Part shown: positions 1-10,924 of the stretch, one piece after another
Position numbering within the stretch: position 1 is the stretch's first letter
Layout: each line of letters starts with the position of its first letter
Source of the DNA: Dermanyssus gallinae
Lineage: Eukaryota; Arthropoda; Arachnida; Mesostigmata; Dermanyssidae
Direction: 5' to 3'
Length of the DNA: 64,000 nucleotides
NCBI GenBank assembly: GCA_003439945.1
Contig: QVRM01005915.1
Span: forward strand, 646,501-710,500
Notes under the pieces: generated by a model
Database searches by the model: none
What the model was told of the DNA's origin: nothing
The model's input: only the letters and a program-made list of their open reading frames with translations
Made by a program: the position numbers and the translations under genes

Positions 1-1185
1 TCAATAGACTCTGATTTTTAGTGCATCGATGGCTGCATATCTCCCTCCTGTGGCGGAACTTAATTTCTTTAGTTTTATTTAAATTGATCTCCAGGGAAAT
101 GCGGTCGGCGTACAGCTGCAATGTGGCCAGCGATTGGTGTAGATAAAAATGACTCCAGAAGTAGAGCGCACAAGCGTGTGTACCTGTAGGTTCTAAGTCT
201 GGATCGAACTTGATAGATTGCTTACTAATACCATAGAATATGAGCTGGCTAAAATTATCGTCCTAGCCGGCGCCTGTAGTTTGCACGATAAGAGAATGAT
301 TCGCATCCGCATCAACAATAATGTCCTTTCCTTCCTTGAATATTGAAAATACCTGTAGAAGTCTTAGAACGTTCGTGAGCTCCCCATACAGGCCATCTTA
401 TCAAGGATAACTGCACGCGATGCTGTGTCACAGGCTACCCTGAGTGTATCTCATCTATACCTGAAGTCGAATTGTGCGGTATACGTAGATCAGAATCAAT
501 ACATAATTTTCTCCAGGTGTTCCACCAGTGCTTTTTAATAGCATCTGCTATCGATGAGGCTGATCAGTGGGATTGATTCATTGAGATTAGAGAGATCAGT
601 GAGAATGTTAAGAGAAGCTAGTATATGGCAGCTAGTATTGCGAGAATTTTAGAGACACCTTACCTTTCGTTTTTAGTTTAAAGTTCTTAGCTGTTGTATC
701 ATGAATACGGGCAGCGTAGCTCTTTCCGTTAAGCGTAGTCAGTATTGAAAACAATTAGACAATACCGCTTGACTTCGAATGCCAACAGGCCCTTCTGAAG
801 CCCTTATTATCTGATGCCGCACTACTTTGTATTAATACAGAGGACACCTAGTATGGATGTGCTCTGTGTAACAATGTGGGTGTGCTTCGTAGCCGTATAT
901 AGCACGCACACGTTGCAAGATGGTGGCGCTCTTGGTTTACAACTTTGTTTTTACATCATCTTGCTTGTCCAACCGGTAATTGAGATTACAGATGCAGGAT
1001 ATCGACGCAAATAGACACCGTCGGGGGAACATTTTTGTCGTTTACGTGGCTTTTGAATATAGCGCAATGGGCTTGAGTATATCGCAAATATATTAACACT
1101 GTAAGCATCACGCAGTTGGCTTTATTGTATCATATCTATTCTATTCAATTATAGATATTCACTATAATATTTTAGTACCGCGAAG
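1..1185. other. unassigned sequence
   Basis: I see no coding region, repeat or RNA gene that I can support here. Open frames are short and have no recognisable motif. The sequence has the same base composition as the decayed repeats further on, so old unrecognisable transposon remains are possible. Confidence 0.6.
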
Positions 1186-1189
1186 TTTG

Positions 1190-1480
1190 GTCTTATATAC
1201 AACGGACACTTTTCTGCTTGCTCTATCAGGTCCTTCTAACTGTAACCAGATATTTTTTGCCGGATGCTTGAACGTTGGGCACAAGTGTACAGATTGGGAT
1301 TGGCGGGGCATCTTGTCGCCGCACGATTTGCATGCAGCGATGCAGGCAGGTCGAGTGGTTTCCCTTCTCTTGCCGTCTCGTTGATGCTCGCTGCACCGGC
1401 AAGCATGCATCGGTATGCGTTGCACCGGCAGCTGCTGCGCCGCGTCTGTTTATTGAACAATATATCGTTCGTTTACAGAC
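1190..1480 (-). pseudogene. LINE ORF1 (gag-like) fragment, decayed
   Basis: On the minus strand a frame ending near 1226 reads QDAPPIPICTLVPNVQASGK, which lines up with the segment after the zinc knuckles in the gag-like ORF1 proteins at 39,587-40,865 (QAPSIPLCAPVSYVHASGN) and 55,849-56,829 (AAAVPLCAPVEYVQATEN). Just upstream, a frame with CRCSEHQRDGK may be the last degraded zinc knuckle. Frames are broken, so this is a dead fragment of the LINE family found twice more in this window. The match is short, so the assignment is moderate. Confidence 0.45.
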
Positions 1481-1720
1481 CGACCCAGACCGGACTGTAT
1501 TTCGCGTTTTAAATGATAGTAACGATAATAATGATGGCAGTATCAATTCAAAAAAAAAAAAAAAAAAACATAACCATTCTCAGAGAACCAGGGGCGTTTA
1601 GGTCAGCGGTTAAGGGGCGAATAGGCTCTGGGCAGAAAGCGAGGAGGCAGAAGTCCTCGCGTGCTGCAGTAGTGGGGTCGTATTTGTGAATACCTCAAAG
1701 GGCTCAGCCTTCTGGTCGGA

Positions 1721-1760
1721 TCTACGCTATATATATATATATATATATATATAGCGTAGA
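1721..1760. repeat. perfect 40-bp palindrome with a TA core
   Basis: Seven unique bases (TCTACGC) at 1721-1727 and their exact complement at 1754-1760 flank a 26-bp (TA)n run, so the whole 40 bp is self-complementary. It lies just after a poly-A run (1550-1568) and an uncharacterised 150-bp stretch. It may be the joined ends of a small TA-inserting element or chance expansion of a TA site. Confidence 0.8.
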
Positions 1761-2299
1761 CGATAACGTATTGGGTGGTGCAGATATAGTTGCTGATGAC
1801 GTTTGGGGCGTGCTTATTTTCGTGAGACGTTGGATTTTGAGCTGAATTTCGATAAATGTAGAACCTATACAGGCAATAGTGTACAGGTCCCTGACCTTTG
1901 CGCCCTCCAGGTCTTATTGCCGGGATGTGAAGTTATCCTCGACAATGATCTGGAGCTTCTGGAAGTCACCCATTTCTTCCGCGGAGCTAATCTATTAGGA
2001 CGATTGGAGGGTCTGCGTCCACTGAACAAGTTGACTCTAGACTCTCAAGCCCGTTCTTAATCTATCGCTGGCGCCTTCCGCTCGAAAACAGACGCAACCT
2101 CGGATCTCGAAGGAAACCTAGGTATCCCGGATCCGGCTGTCTCCGCTGGGCCAGCGATAGCCTTCTCGCTTTTCCGGTCCGAGAACAACGCCATCGCACT
2201 CTTAGACGAGGCCAGTATCGCTCATTACGAGAAACGTAAGGGACGCCAGTACGAGGAGCGAAAGACAGTTGCAGTGGCGCTCTGGATAACCTTGTAGGC

Positions 2300-2720
2300 A
2301 ATATGATTTGAGCGCATTCTTATACGACAAAGTGCATCGCGGCTTACTTGCGGGCACTATGGACAACTCCGCAAGGGTCCGCCTTCGAGCGGTTGCTGCT
2401 AAATGACCTGAAGCCTGGTTGCATGCGCTTTTAAGTGCGTTCCAGGCACCCTCCTAGACAACAAAACAACCCGAATCGGGGCAAGTCTTTGTCTCGGCTG
2501 TGACCTTGTCTCCTTCTATCAATGTTGATGTGGCCAACCCGTTGACAAATTCGCTTATCACTGGTTATCGTGCATCATAAAAGACGGACGGCGTGCCAGG
2601 CATGCCGGTATGAACGACAGCTTCGGCCGAGCGCCGGGGCTAGCGTTCAAAACATTGGGCGGCCTAGGCAATTTCGCTCTCAAAGACCTCCACAGAGCCA
2701 GTGAACAGCTGAACCCCGCA
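2300..2720 (+). pseudogene. non-LTR retrotransposon pol, C-terminal zinc domain fragment
   Basis: From 2454 the plus strand reads LDNKTTRIGASLCLGCD, then a C-x-CG-x-PVD segment with one in-frame TGA, then FAYHWLSC..KDGRRARHAGMND. The order LDNxTxR, C.CG..VD, HxLSC, GRxxRHxxxN is the conserved tail of a retroelement polymerase common in invertebrate genomes. Upstream (2370-2450) RAVAAK and AWLHAL fit the same protein. Related fragments occur at 6440-7530 and 24,780-25,240. The region 1790-2300 may hold older pieces of the same ORF, but I cannot align it with confidence. Stops and shifts show it is dead. Confidence 0.65.
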
Positions 2721-2868
2721 ACCGGAGGCAACAGATCTGTGGCTTTCTTGGATAACGCCTTGACCTCGACCTAGTCCAATGCGGGAACGCGGTTTCAATC
2801 TGGGGCATGCGGCACATTGAAGCGGTTTGGATTTATTTAGTAATTTGCACCTTTAGTCTGCCCTTGCA

Positions 2869-3009
2869 TGTGACGGTCTTCACGTAAACACGAGGTACAT
2901 AGTGCAAGATTATTACAACCTGGTATGCTCAAATGCCCTCTTTCCTGAAAAGCGTAAGTTGTGCACCTGCCGGTTCTGTCTGCTGAAGTGTCCCAATCCG
3001 CAGCACTGA
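2869..3009 (+). pseudogene. LINE ORF2 C-terminal Cys/His motif fragment
   Basis: A 46-residue open stretch reads CDGLHVNTRYIVQDY, then LVCSNALF, then LCTCRFCLLKC and stops at TGA. The same spacing of H, TRY, VC, CxCxxC and C is seen on the minus strand at 10,426-10,690 (DNRHVYTRYIMHD, LVCSNAIFH, LCTCEFCLQRC). It matches the extreme C-terminus of a LINE ORF2, probably a nucleic-acid-binding zinc motif. The protein upstream is missing, so only the tail survives, immediately after an unrelated pol fragment. Confidence 0.6.
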
Positions 3010-4205
3010 AGCAAATTTCGTTGTACTACTTCTTCTATTTTTCATATACTGAATACTCGATTAGTTTCGAGCCTAGATTATTTAATTTAAAAGGCTACGG
3101 CAAATCTCACATTGCCGTGCGTTCCTCTGGATCAAACCCACTTTATTGTTAAGGAGTTTTGGACCCATCTGAGTCACTTTCTCTGCGTGTGACAAGTCAT
3201 CAACAGCAATATGACAAATGTTGCATAAATGCACGCCCGGCCTTGGTAGATTGTAGGAGCTCTCTTTTTTATTTATTTTTTTAATTTAATTTGTTTGTTT
3301 TTTGCTTTTTTATTTAATTTGTTTACGTTTCGCTTTACTGTTTTTTGCATTTATTGCTTACACCTCCCTAGATATTCCACGTCTGATCCCTGCTAGCCAA
3401 TCGGTCTCAAAGCTTTGTTTCAGAATGCAAGCAATGAGAGGCTTTGACGCCAAGGTTTAATTTGCTAGCTTAATCAACCAGTATGATAGAAGTTCACTTA
3501 AACAGCTCTAGAAGCGCGTTATCTATCCTGACCGCGGTGACTTTTCACAAATAACCCTCTGGTAAGATTTAGCATAGATTGTACCCATTTAAGGCCGAAG
3601 GTCTTCTGAACTCCTGTTCATCGTCCAAGTTAAAGTTTTAACTACGAAGCGCTCATCGAACCGTTTTGGCAGGTGCATTCTGTTCCCTTTTTAAATATGG
3701 CGGCTGTTATCTGATGAGCTCTGGTTACTTTGACTCCTCATTTTCGTTGAGTTTAAGCAGCTAAATATACTCACGCATGTTCTCTAACCGTAGAATGGCC
3801 TTTATGCTCTGAGTATCGAACTACAGCCGGCGAACCCAGCAACTAAGACAGACGTGCCCGGCGTGGCAGTTGTTACTCTCTCGATCACTATTGCTCTTTA
3901 ATCTTCATGCCACCACAAAGGCACGCACTACATGCATACAGCGATAACGGCTGGAAAGCATCACAAGACACAAAGAGCCAGCGTGGACGGGAGCTAACTG
4001 GCAGCTTAGCCAGACACGGTGATTCTAAGCTCGTACGGGTCGAACGATGCTCTCGAATTGAAAACCACAAAGTGTTTTTAATCGTAGCCTACCCAGATAA
4101 AAAAAAGACGAGAATCGCAACCTCGCATTTGAGAACAACGACGAGAACACTAGATTCGAAACTAAGCGGCTCGTAAAATCAAAACAATAATTTATTACTT
4201 AAGTA
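3010..4205. other. unassigned sequence, T-rich patch at 3265-3350
   Basis: No gene or element recognised. A T-rich patch with repeated TTATTTAATTTGTTT-like units sits at 3265-3350. A short plus frame at 3907-4176 has no family resemblance that I can see. Confidence 0.5.
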
Positions 4206-4209
4206 GAGC

Positions 4210-4530
4210 GTATGTTACATATTAATTTGCCGGAGTATTGGCGGATTTCGGGAATGCAATAGATAATAGGTTGAGCAAGTTGTTCCACAGTGCCGACAGG
4301 TGCACTGCTCGTCTGCCTCATGGAAACCAACTTTCGTGCACACTGCATAATGGAAACCGTGCATTGCATGACGCATAATAAAGTGGCGAGTTTCGTATTG
4401 GGCATTCTTCCACGAGTTGTTCATTATAGCTTGCGTCCGATAGAAAAACAGCGGCTCGTAAAAATAATTCGGAGTGGTAAAACAGAAGTGGGACAGCACT
4501 GCAAAATCGCATTGTCACAAATAACATAAT
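4210..4530 (-). pseudogene. LINE ORF2 C-terminal Cys/His motif fragment
   Basis: The minus-strand frame ending at 4215 reads ...NSWKNAQYETRHFIMRHAM, then HGFHYAVCTKVGFHE, then CTCRHCGTTCSTYYLLH and a stop. It aligns with the ORF2 tail of the LINE at 51,532-57,661 (LWKACSYENRHLITRFAV, HGFHLKICAGEKFHE, CICKLCGCPCDLYHLQRC). Key residues are the NRH/TRH block, HGFH, and the CxCxxCGxxC cluster followed by YxL. The piece is a 5'-truncated copy; its 3' side near 4185-4205 is AT-rich, as expected for a LINE 3' end. Confidence 0.65.
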
Positions 4531-5465
4531 TCAGACGCGTGTTGTGACATGTGTGGGAAATGTGAAAAGTGCATACGCAGGCAACACGAAAGAGAAGAAA
4601 CCGCGTATGCCTAAAAGTTAGCCAAACAAACACATTAGAGTTAGATTGATGTGGGTGTCTATGGTCGACGATCAGTTGTGGACATGTCAGATCATACGGA
4701 AACAGGTGCGCGAAGCAAACTTAACGGGAAGCACCGGCCTTTCCAAGCCGCTTCCGTTGGGATCACTATCGGGTACCCAAACAGCTGGGTACCCCACTGC
4801 TGTCGCGTGCGACATAGCACTGAAGTCTCCTCTGGCCTCGCAGTAATGTCACAACAAGACATTCGCAGGAGAGCCATTTCCTCTGTCAGCAGTCGAGAAA
4901 GCAACGGTCCGAGTCTTTCTACGAGTGATGTACTCCATGCATGTTCTGCTGCAAAACGCCAGTACAGCGCTTACTGCATGACGTTACCCTCGTGACGTCT
5001 TAAATCAAGAGTGCATCTAAGATGAATTCCTGTTTACCCCGGGGTATTCGCGACAACATGTCTCTGGAGGTTGCAACTATTATCAATGAGGTCTGCTCAA
5101 CAGCAAACTGAGCTTCAAATAAAAGACTACTGCAATTCCCCACCGCAGTGTGCTGCATACTGTCTCAGAAGGAACGCGGCCGAACTCTTACATTGGTACT
5201 GCGCAAAAATCTTAACCGATTCCGATGGTCCGGAAACGAACCCAAATAGCTCAACGTTACATAGTCGACAAAAAAGTTCGTCGCACAACAACTCTGCGAT
5301 GGTTCGTGTGGGTCAGGGAAAACTGCTGCAAGGTTCTTTTATCCACCGGCACAGTAGTGCCGCTTTTTGCTGAAACGATACTGGCGCTCGTCGGTAAACA
5401 TCTGCTAAGTCCACCTGACTTATCCTTACCTTCCCCGACTTTACCTTATTTTTTGTTCTGAGAGG
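4531..5465. other. unassigned sequence
   Basis: No supported gene. Plus-strand open frames at 4651-4995 and 5071-5373 have no recognisable domain and overlap other frames of similar length. There is no promoter-like or repeat structure that I can defend. Confidence 0.5.
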
Positions 5466-5469
5466 TTTC

Positions 5470-6401
5470 AGGAATGCATGATGCACATGCGCCACTAGCA
5501 GCCTTCGTGACTAGTGTGAGACTTGCAAACCCACTAAACCCGGAATCCTCCCCACCCCCCGAGGCTCGGTATTACATTGGCATTACTTCGAAGCCGTGGG
5601 AGAGGCGTCTCTGTCGTTCTCCTTCAATCAGCTCTATCCCTGACTATCATCCCGCATGTCTACCTGCGGTTGGATAGGGGAATGTCATTTTGTAATCCGT
5701 CCTGTCCCAGCCCCTCCCTCGGCTTCTCGTCTCGACCACTCCCGAGAGACCCGCTCAAACCTCTCCTGCCTGGTCGTTTCCTTGGCTGTCTTGAGTGTCA
5801 AAACGGCGTCGAACAAGTTCGTCGCCTCCCTCCATGCCGAAATCATCATATGGACGACCACCTCCTTAATGGGTCGGCCTCTCACAGCGGTTGGTGCTGC
5901 GTCCCGTGCTTCCCTGAGAGCATCACACCGCAGAACAGTATGCTCCACGTTGTCCGTTTCTCCAGAGTCGCACAGTACGCAGATATCGCTGATGGCCTTT
6001 TTGATCCTTGACATGTAGCTCTGAAACTGGCCGTGACCGGTCAGAACCTTAGGCGTCCAGTAAGAAAGCTCCCCGTGTCGGCGGTCATACCATACCCTGA
6101 GGTCCGGTATCAGACTCTTGGTCCAGCTCCCTGTGGTCACACCGGCTCTTACCTGCGCTCATTCTTCGTGCCAGGCCGATATGGTGGCACTTCTGGCCCT
6201 GGTAAGATTCAGACCTTCGTCTAGATACATTTTACGTTCGTTCAGCCACTAGGAGGTCCCATGGCGGCATCTTGGCTAAGACCAGGAGAGTTTCGGTCGA
6301 GACTGTTCGATACGCCCGGCTTACTCTGATTGCCAGCGTTCGTTGGGTCGACCTTAGTGCTCCCCTATTTTTCGCCTTCTTTTCACCTCAGCCACCCCAC
6401 C
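5470..6401 (-). mobile_element. R1-clade non-LTR retrotransposon, 5'-truncated copy (ORF2 tail and 3' UTR)
   Basis: On the minus strand, 6400-6240 gives RAYRTVSTETLLVLAKMPPW, and 6230-5685 gives a 151-residue open tail with LTGHGQFQSYM, CVLCDSGETDNVEHTVLRC and REARDA, the R1-type ORF2 C-terminus with its CCHC-like zinc motif. The ORF stops at 5685. The following ~200 bp (to about 5470) is a 3' UTR that matches the 3' UTR of the copy at 49,145-51,510 and the fragment at 45,560-45,710, which fixes the 3' end. The 5' truncation point falls at a perfect 28-bp hairpin (6374-6436). The tail is open for 151 codons, but EN and RT are missing and there is a TAG near 6230, so it is not functional. Confidence 0.8.
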
Positions 6402-6436
6402 GACCCTAGGTGGGGTGGCTGAGGTGAAAAGAAGGC
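6374..6436. repeat. perfect 28-bp inverted repeat, 7-base loop
   Basis: Bases 6374-6401 and 6409-6436 are exact reverse complements separated by GACCCTA. The stem is C/T-rich on one strand (CACCTCAGCCACCCCACC in the left arm). It sits at the 5' junction of the truncated R1 copy. Such a perfect stem is rare by chance and must be young compared with the eroded sequence around it. An inverted duplication at an aborted 5' end during target-primed reverse transcription would explain it. Confidence 0.9.
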
Positions 6437-6439
6437 TTA

Positions 6440-7530
6440 TACCAGATGTATAGGCTTCCAAGCAAGTTAATTTGGCAGGGAAAGTTCATCGAATCATGCT
6501 CCGTTGTTCAACAGGGTAACCCCGTAACCCCGTTATCTTTGAGCTTCAAACACGCTTTTCTTCCGAACGTCACCCTTGGTTTCTGGAAAATAGCACCCTC
6601 GACGAAGACGCCCCGGCGGTCCAAAGAGGCATTGCCTAGGTAAAGGAGTTCGGGGCGATCTCAGGACTCAGGTTGAACGACGCCAAGTGTAAGGTTTTCT
6701 TTCCCCTTTAAGAGGACCCTTATTGCGGCTCCAGGCTTCAAATGGTCTTCTGTTACCTGCCAGGTTGATTCCTGATAACGAATTCGGGCTTCTAGGCGCG
6801 ACAACTATTTTGGCTTATCTTTAACTAAAACGACGTCCGCAGTTCAAATGGGAATTCACATAACTTCGCAAATTGCAATTTCTGCCTACCTCAGATCTCA
6901 AAAAACAGCGAGACCTTCGTGTCAGGTATCGTAACACCAGATGCTTATACCAGCTTTACAGCCCAAATGGAACAAGCCTGCCGCTGCTATGCAGAAAGGT
7001 AGTGAGATAAGCGTCTACTGCCTAAATACATTTTACAATCGACTTTGGACTTACAATTAGTTAAACTGATGCAGGAGCGGTTAATGATCTAGGCAAACAT
7101 CATGAAGGAGCAGGCGCGACTAAGAGCCGCGATCGATCCGATGAGCGGCAACTGGCTTCAGGCCATTCCCTCGCAGCAGCTGGGGACGATGCTGGACAAT
7201 ACCACTCCGCATCGTTTCCGGCTTGCGTTTGGAGGAATCAGTCTACTTCGCACATAACTGTGCAATTTGTGACCTACCGGTGTCTTCTCGGGTGAGCATG
7301 CCCTCGCTTGCAAGAGGAGCGCCCGTAGGTTCTCACAGCATTTGGTTTTGAGCGACGTAATGCACCATGCAATGCAGTCAATCCACATATCTGCAATGAA
7401 AGAGCCGGTCGGTCTATCAGTCAACAGCCCACTGTGTTTGGACGGCCTGGCTCTATTTCCATGAAATGAAGGCTTTGTATGTTCGCCATGCCAGTTGGGA
7501 GATCGGGGTAGCCGCTCGCCTTACTGAAGA
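6440..7530 (+). pseudogene. non-LTR retrotransposon pol: RT remnant and C-terminal zinc domain
   Basis: Plus-strand pieces in order: a degraded RT segment with STG near 6515 and DEDAPAVQRGIA; then FGAISGLRLNDAKCKVFF (about 6648-6700), typical of the RT segment after the YADD box; then, from 7140, GNWLQAIPSQQLGTMLDNTT, ALACKRSARRFSQHL, and AMQSIHISAMKEPVGLS. The HALSCKRSxGRxxRH-like block and the EPVGL block identify the same polymerase tail family as at 2300 and 24,780. The copy has many stops and lost reading frame between the RT and tail. The end near 7530 is approximate. Confidence 0.7.
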
Positions 7531-8830
7531 TTGCAAATTGGCAAATATCGTGAACTGGAGCAAAACTTTATCGTTTAACCAATTGCCGTCGAGACATTAA
7601 ACCCAACGGAAAAATTCACAAAAAGCTTTCTGGCGGAGTTAGGATCCAGAGTCTGCGTCAACCGGCGATAGGAAGGCATAGCAGTTTTTGCTACAAAGGA
7701 TATCGATTAAAATTCTACGCGGAAACGCTGCGTCGATAACTAGTTCATTGCCCACGGGCAAGGAACTTCCCTTTTTGCCGTAGCCAAATCGAGCCGGCGT
7801 CCGAAATTGATGTACAACTAAAGGGCCTTAATAAATGTAAATATAATATTTGCATTTTTCCACTAGCATGAAAACGTGCACAGTAGTCCTCACCCCCCAA
7901 AGGAAATGAGCAGTACTAGCCCTTCTATTTACTTAGCGCTCTAGTCAGGAGGTATGAAGCCATCAAGTACACGTGGACATATTAAGAGAATACTTTAACC
8001 AGAGCCTACAATGGAAATATTTTCAGCAGTAGTCGAAGGAACGCCGTCGGCGTCTGCCGAGAAAGACTAGAAAACGATGAATACATTCAACGAGTTGACT
8101 ATGGCAACGGTCATGCGTGACTTCGGAATCCTCGACAAGTTTTTGCACGTATGTATGCATGACAAACAGAGGAAACTCCTCAAATCGGCAAACAGGGAAA
8201 CTCCTTGATTAAAATATTCCGGGTTTACTAATGATCTGTGTTTTTCTTGCGGTTATTTTTCAGACATTAGCTAGTTGTTCCACACTTTAAGGAGTTCTTC
8301 AGGTTTGTCTGGGGTGGAACGGCACTGGTCGCCCCCAACATCATGCTGTTAGGCGTTCAGCTAGCCTATTCCGGGGTCTCTGTATTCTGGGTTACTGTCT
8401 GTGTGGCAAATGTGTGGCACTGGTTGCATGCAAAGTCCCATCACAGCTAGCCGTCGTGCCGGAGCACGCGTTGATGTTCTTCGTACTTACTCGTGTCATC
8501 TTACTTGTTACTGTTAGAGTATATCTGCCGCGGTCGGCACTTTTCCAGCTTCTACACAGAGCACAAGAGCTCGCTAGTATCCGGTAATATCCAAACCCCG
8601 CAAACTCACATTGCCAAAAGAGCGTCCATTCAAGCTAACAGTGAATCGTTCGCCGCCAGGCCAGTTTTTTAAGCAACCATATGCGGCTGAAACATATTTA
8701 GTTGGCTAGATTTGGAATTGAATGCAAATTGCCATATGACACGAAACGAAAGAAAAGTATGTTAGTCTACATAATTTGATACACCGAACGAGCTGTGACG
8801 ATAATGTGGTAAACAGTGCGATGACCGCAA
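7531..8830. other. unassigned sequence
   Basis: No supported gene. A short imperfect duplication (AAACAGAGGAAACTCCT and AAACAGGGAAACTCCT) occurs at about 8165-8210. Frames are short and AT-biased. Confidence 0.5.
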
Positions 8831-9249
8831 GTATATATACACTGAATCTATCATAACCGTATGTAATTATTTTAAGGTTCAGTAGAACTCGGCAAAAAAT
8901 ATTTTTTACCAATCGAAGGAGGGGTGAAAACGTCTTGTTTATGAGTGAGGATAAAATTTGTTAAAGTAGCTATTCTGCTCTCTTCATTTAATTAGTTGTG
9001 AAAAATCTACGCTTGCAGCAGAACCAGTCAACGCATGAAGAAGCCATCATACCGGCGAATTCGGCAAAAACTGCATAATCCGAATGACACCCGACGCAAA
9101 CTAGCGAAAAGCGAATAGCTGGCTTGAAGAAAGTCTTGAGTCGATAAGTTGCTATGCTCTAAGTTGAAGCTTTCACGTGCATAACCGTAAAATTTTGCCA
9201 TAACGACAAAGATGAACGCCTTTTAAAAACTATTCTCAATAGTCAATAG

Positions 9250-9385
9250 CAAACTCAATGCCTATCATTTTCATGCCAAAGTGATGATTTTGGCAATTCC
9301 AAATTTAATGCCCATCATCCTCGTACCAAAGTGATGATTTTGGCAATAACAAATTGAATGCCCATCATTTTCGTACCAAAGTGGC
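9250..9385. repeat. tandem repeat, 50-bp unit, 2.7 copies
   Basis: Units start at 9250, 9300 and 9350. The shared core is AATGCC(C/T)ATCAT followed by a variable stretch, (A/G)CCAAAGTGATGATTTTGGCAAT in units one and two, and a shortened third unit ending near 9385. Units differ by several substitutions, so the array is not newly made. It lies inside the left half of the foldback block. Confidence 0.85.
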
Positions 9386-9499
9386 ATAACTACGTAACGT
9401 AGTTGCCGAGTAACTAAGCTTTTTTGACAGCCATAGTTGCTATGTTTTACGTTGAAGCTTTTACGTTTAAAATAGTTCCAATACGTTTCTGCCCCCTCT

Positions 9500-9640
9500 T
9501 TTCACTGGAAACAACTAGTCTCACAGTATCGGCCCACACTTGCAGACTAGTTTCCTGCAGTAGTGTCTGTGAGTGCAAACCGCATTTCCTAGTTACTTCT
9601 CTAGCTCAAAACAAACAAAAAAAAATATATATACGACTAG
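9500..9640 (+). repeat. dispersed repeat, copy 1 of an inverted pair
   Basis: This stretch is homologous in reverse orientation to 10,780-10,900. The two share CCTGCAGTAGTGTC and flanking bases, and both sit beside a short TA run. Read as protein, copy 1 gives AHTCRLVSCSSVCECKPHF and copy 2 (minus strand) gives THTCRQVPCSSVGKRKPNF, so the similarity is kept at the amino-acid level and may come from a coding part of a mobile element that I do not recognise. Confidence 0.55.
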
Positions 9641-10425
9641 CACACATATATCTAATCTATCGCTAATGGATTGCCGTCTGCGTTGCTTTGTGGATCTGGC
9701 AACAGGTTCTGGGGCAAGTTAAATCTTTACTTATCATCCACCTTACAGGCGGCCTTGAATACAGTGAGAATTGATAATGAAAATAGATCATAACACTATC
9801 GGTGTCGAACGCGTAGACCATGTCGAACGCAATAGCATGTATGGTTGCTAGCTTTTGGTCTGCTTCTACAAGGGTATATGATAAAATTAGATACATATTT
9901 TAAGGTTTGGTAGAACTTGGCCAGAAACTTTTTTTTTTAACGTTTTAACAAAATTTTACGGTTCTGAACTTGAAAGCTTCAACGTAAGACATTGTAATTT
10001 CGTTGTAACGGGGTAAGGCTGTCGAAAAAACTTAGTTACTCGGCAACTACGTAACGCAGCACCACCATTTTAGGTAAGAAACAATATGCATTGAATTAGC
10101 TACTGCCTGGAAATAGTCTTTTGGATGCAAATTTTTGGTCCTATTGGCAAATTTTCACGGTTCAGCACGTGAAAGCTTCAACGTAAGACATAACAGCATA
10201 TCGACTTTTTATGACTTACCTCACTGGCTATTCGCATTTCGCTAGCTTGCGTTGGGTGTTGACGCGTTCGATATCGATACGATTACGATAGACCTTGTAT
10301 ATTAATATAAATCGACATCTATCTTCATTGTTTTCAAGGCCGTCCGTAGGTGGATGAGAGGTAACTATTTACAATTATGTGTATTTCATTCAAATTGAGT
10401 ATATTATACATTTCAAAATGTTTCT

Positions 10426-10690
10426 TCATGAAGCTCTATCTTCTTCACGCTTCCGACAAGAGAAGTAGTGCAACGATTTTCGGTCCAGCGCTACGCATTC
10501 CACTGCATGGTACTTGGCACACCTCTGCAGGCAGAACTCGCAGGTGCATAACTCGTATTCCCTGTGAAAGATTGCGTTTGAACATACCAGGTAGTGAGTA
10601 TCATGCATTATGTACCTGGTGTATACGTGGCGATTGTCACATGCAGGACCGACCCAAAGGAGCAAGGCATTGAAAACGTCCAAACCACCG
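10426..10690 (-). pseudogene. LINE ORF2 C-terminal Cys/His motif fragment
   Basis: The 85-residue minus frame reads CDNRHVYTRYIMHDTHYLVC, then SNAIFHREYELCTCEFC, LQRCAKYHAVEC, and ends RKREEDRAS. The NRH, TRY, VC, CxCxxC, C-x2-YH-x3-C pattern is the tail seen at 2869, 4215, 43,200-43,440 and 51,564. It is closest to the 2869 copy, so these two define one subfamily. The start is only an internal Met; the protein upstream has been lost. Confidence 0.65.
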
Positions 10691-10779
10691 ACCTCCCGTC
10701 TGATAGGTAATTATTTAGCTCGCTCCGAACCCTGTTACAAGGCTCACAAAACAGTGCAGACGGCAATGCAATAGAAATA

Positions 10780-10900
10780 GATTTTTATATATATATATAG
10801 TAGATGGAAAGTTCGGTTTGCGCTTACCGACACTACTGCAGGGAACTTGTCTACAAGTGTGGGTCGCTAGTGTGTGACTCCAACCCACTAAAAACCAGTA
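10780..10900 (-). repeat. dispersed repeat, copy 2 of an inverted pair
   Basis: This is the inverted partner of 9500-9640; see that entry for the shared peptide. It begins next to a TA run at 10,786-10,799 and continues toward the R1 fragment that starts near 10,925. Confidence 0.5.
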
Positions 10901-10924
10901 ATCTGCCCATCTTCCCAACCGACC

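Larger units (their letters stand above)
9085..10261. repeat. nested foldback (inverted-repeat) block
   Basis: Two nested inverted-repeat pairs share one centre. The outer pair is 9085-9205 with 10,138-10,261 (for example GTTGAAGCTTTCACGTGC against GCACGTGAAAGCTTCAAC). The inner pair is 9385-9475 with 9965-10,060 (GTAGTTGCCGAGTAACTAAG against CTTAGTTACTCGGCAACTAC). Arms look about 75-85% alike. The left half also contains the 50-bp tandem repeats at 9250-9385. Related single copies lie outside: 8865-8920 repeats 9885-9935 directly, and 10,262-10,345 is an inverted relative of 9716-9830. This fits a foldback element or two head-to-head copies of one repeat. No transposase is visible. Confidence 0.65.

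Noticed and set aside
1590..1700. Possible SINE head (TTAGGTCAGCGGTTAAGGGG)
   Set aside because: An A-box-like segment is present but no acceptable B box follows at the right distance.
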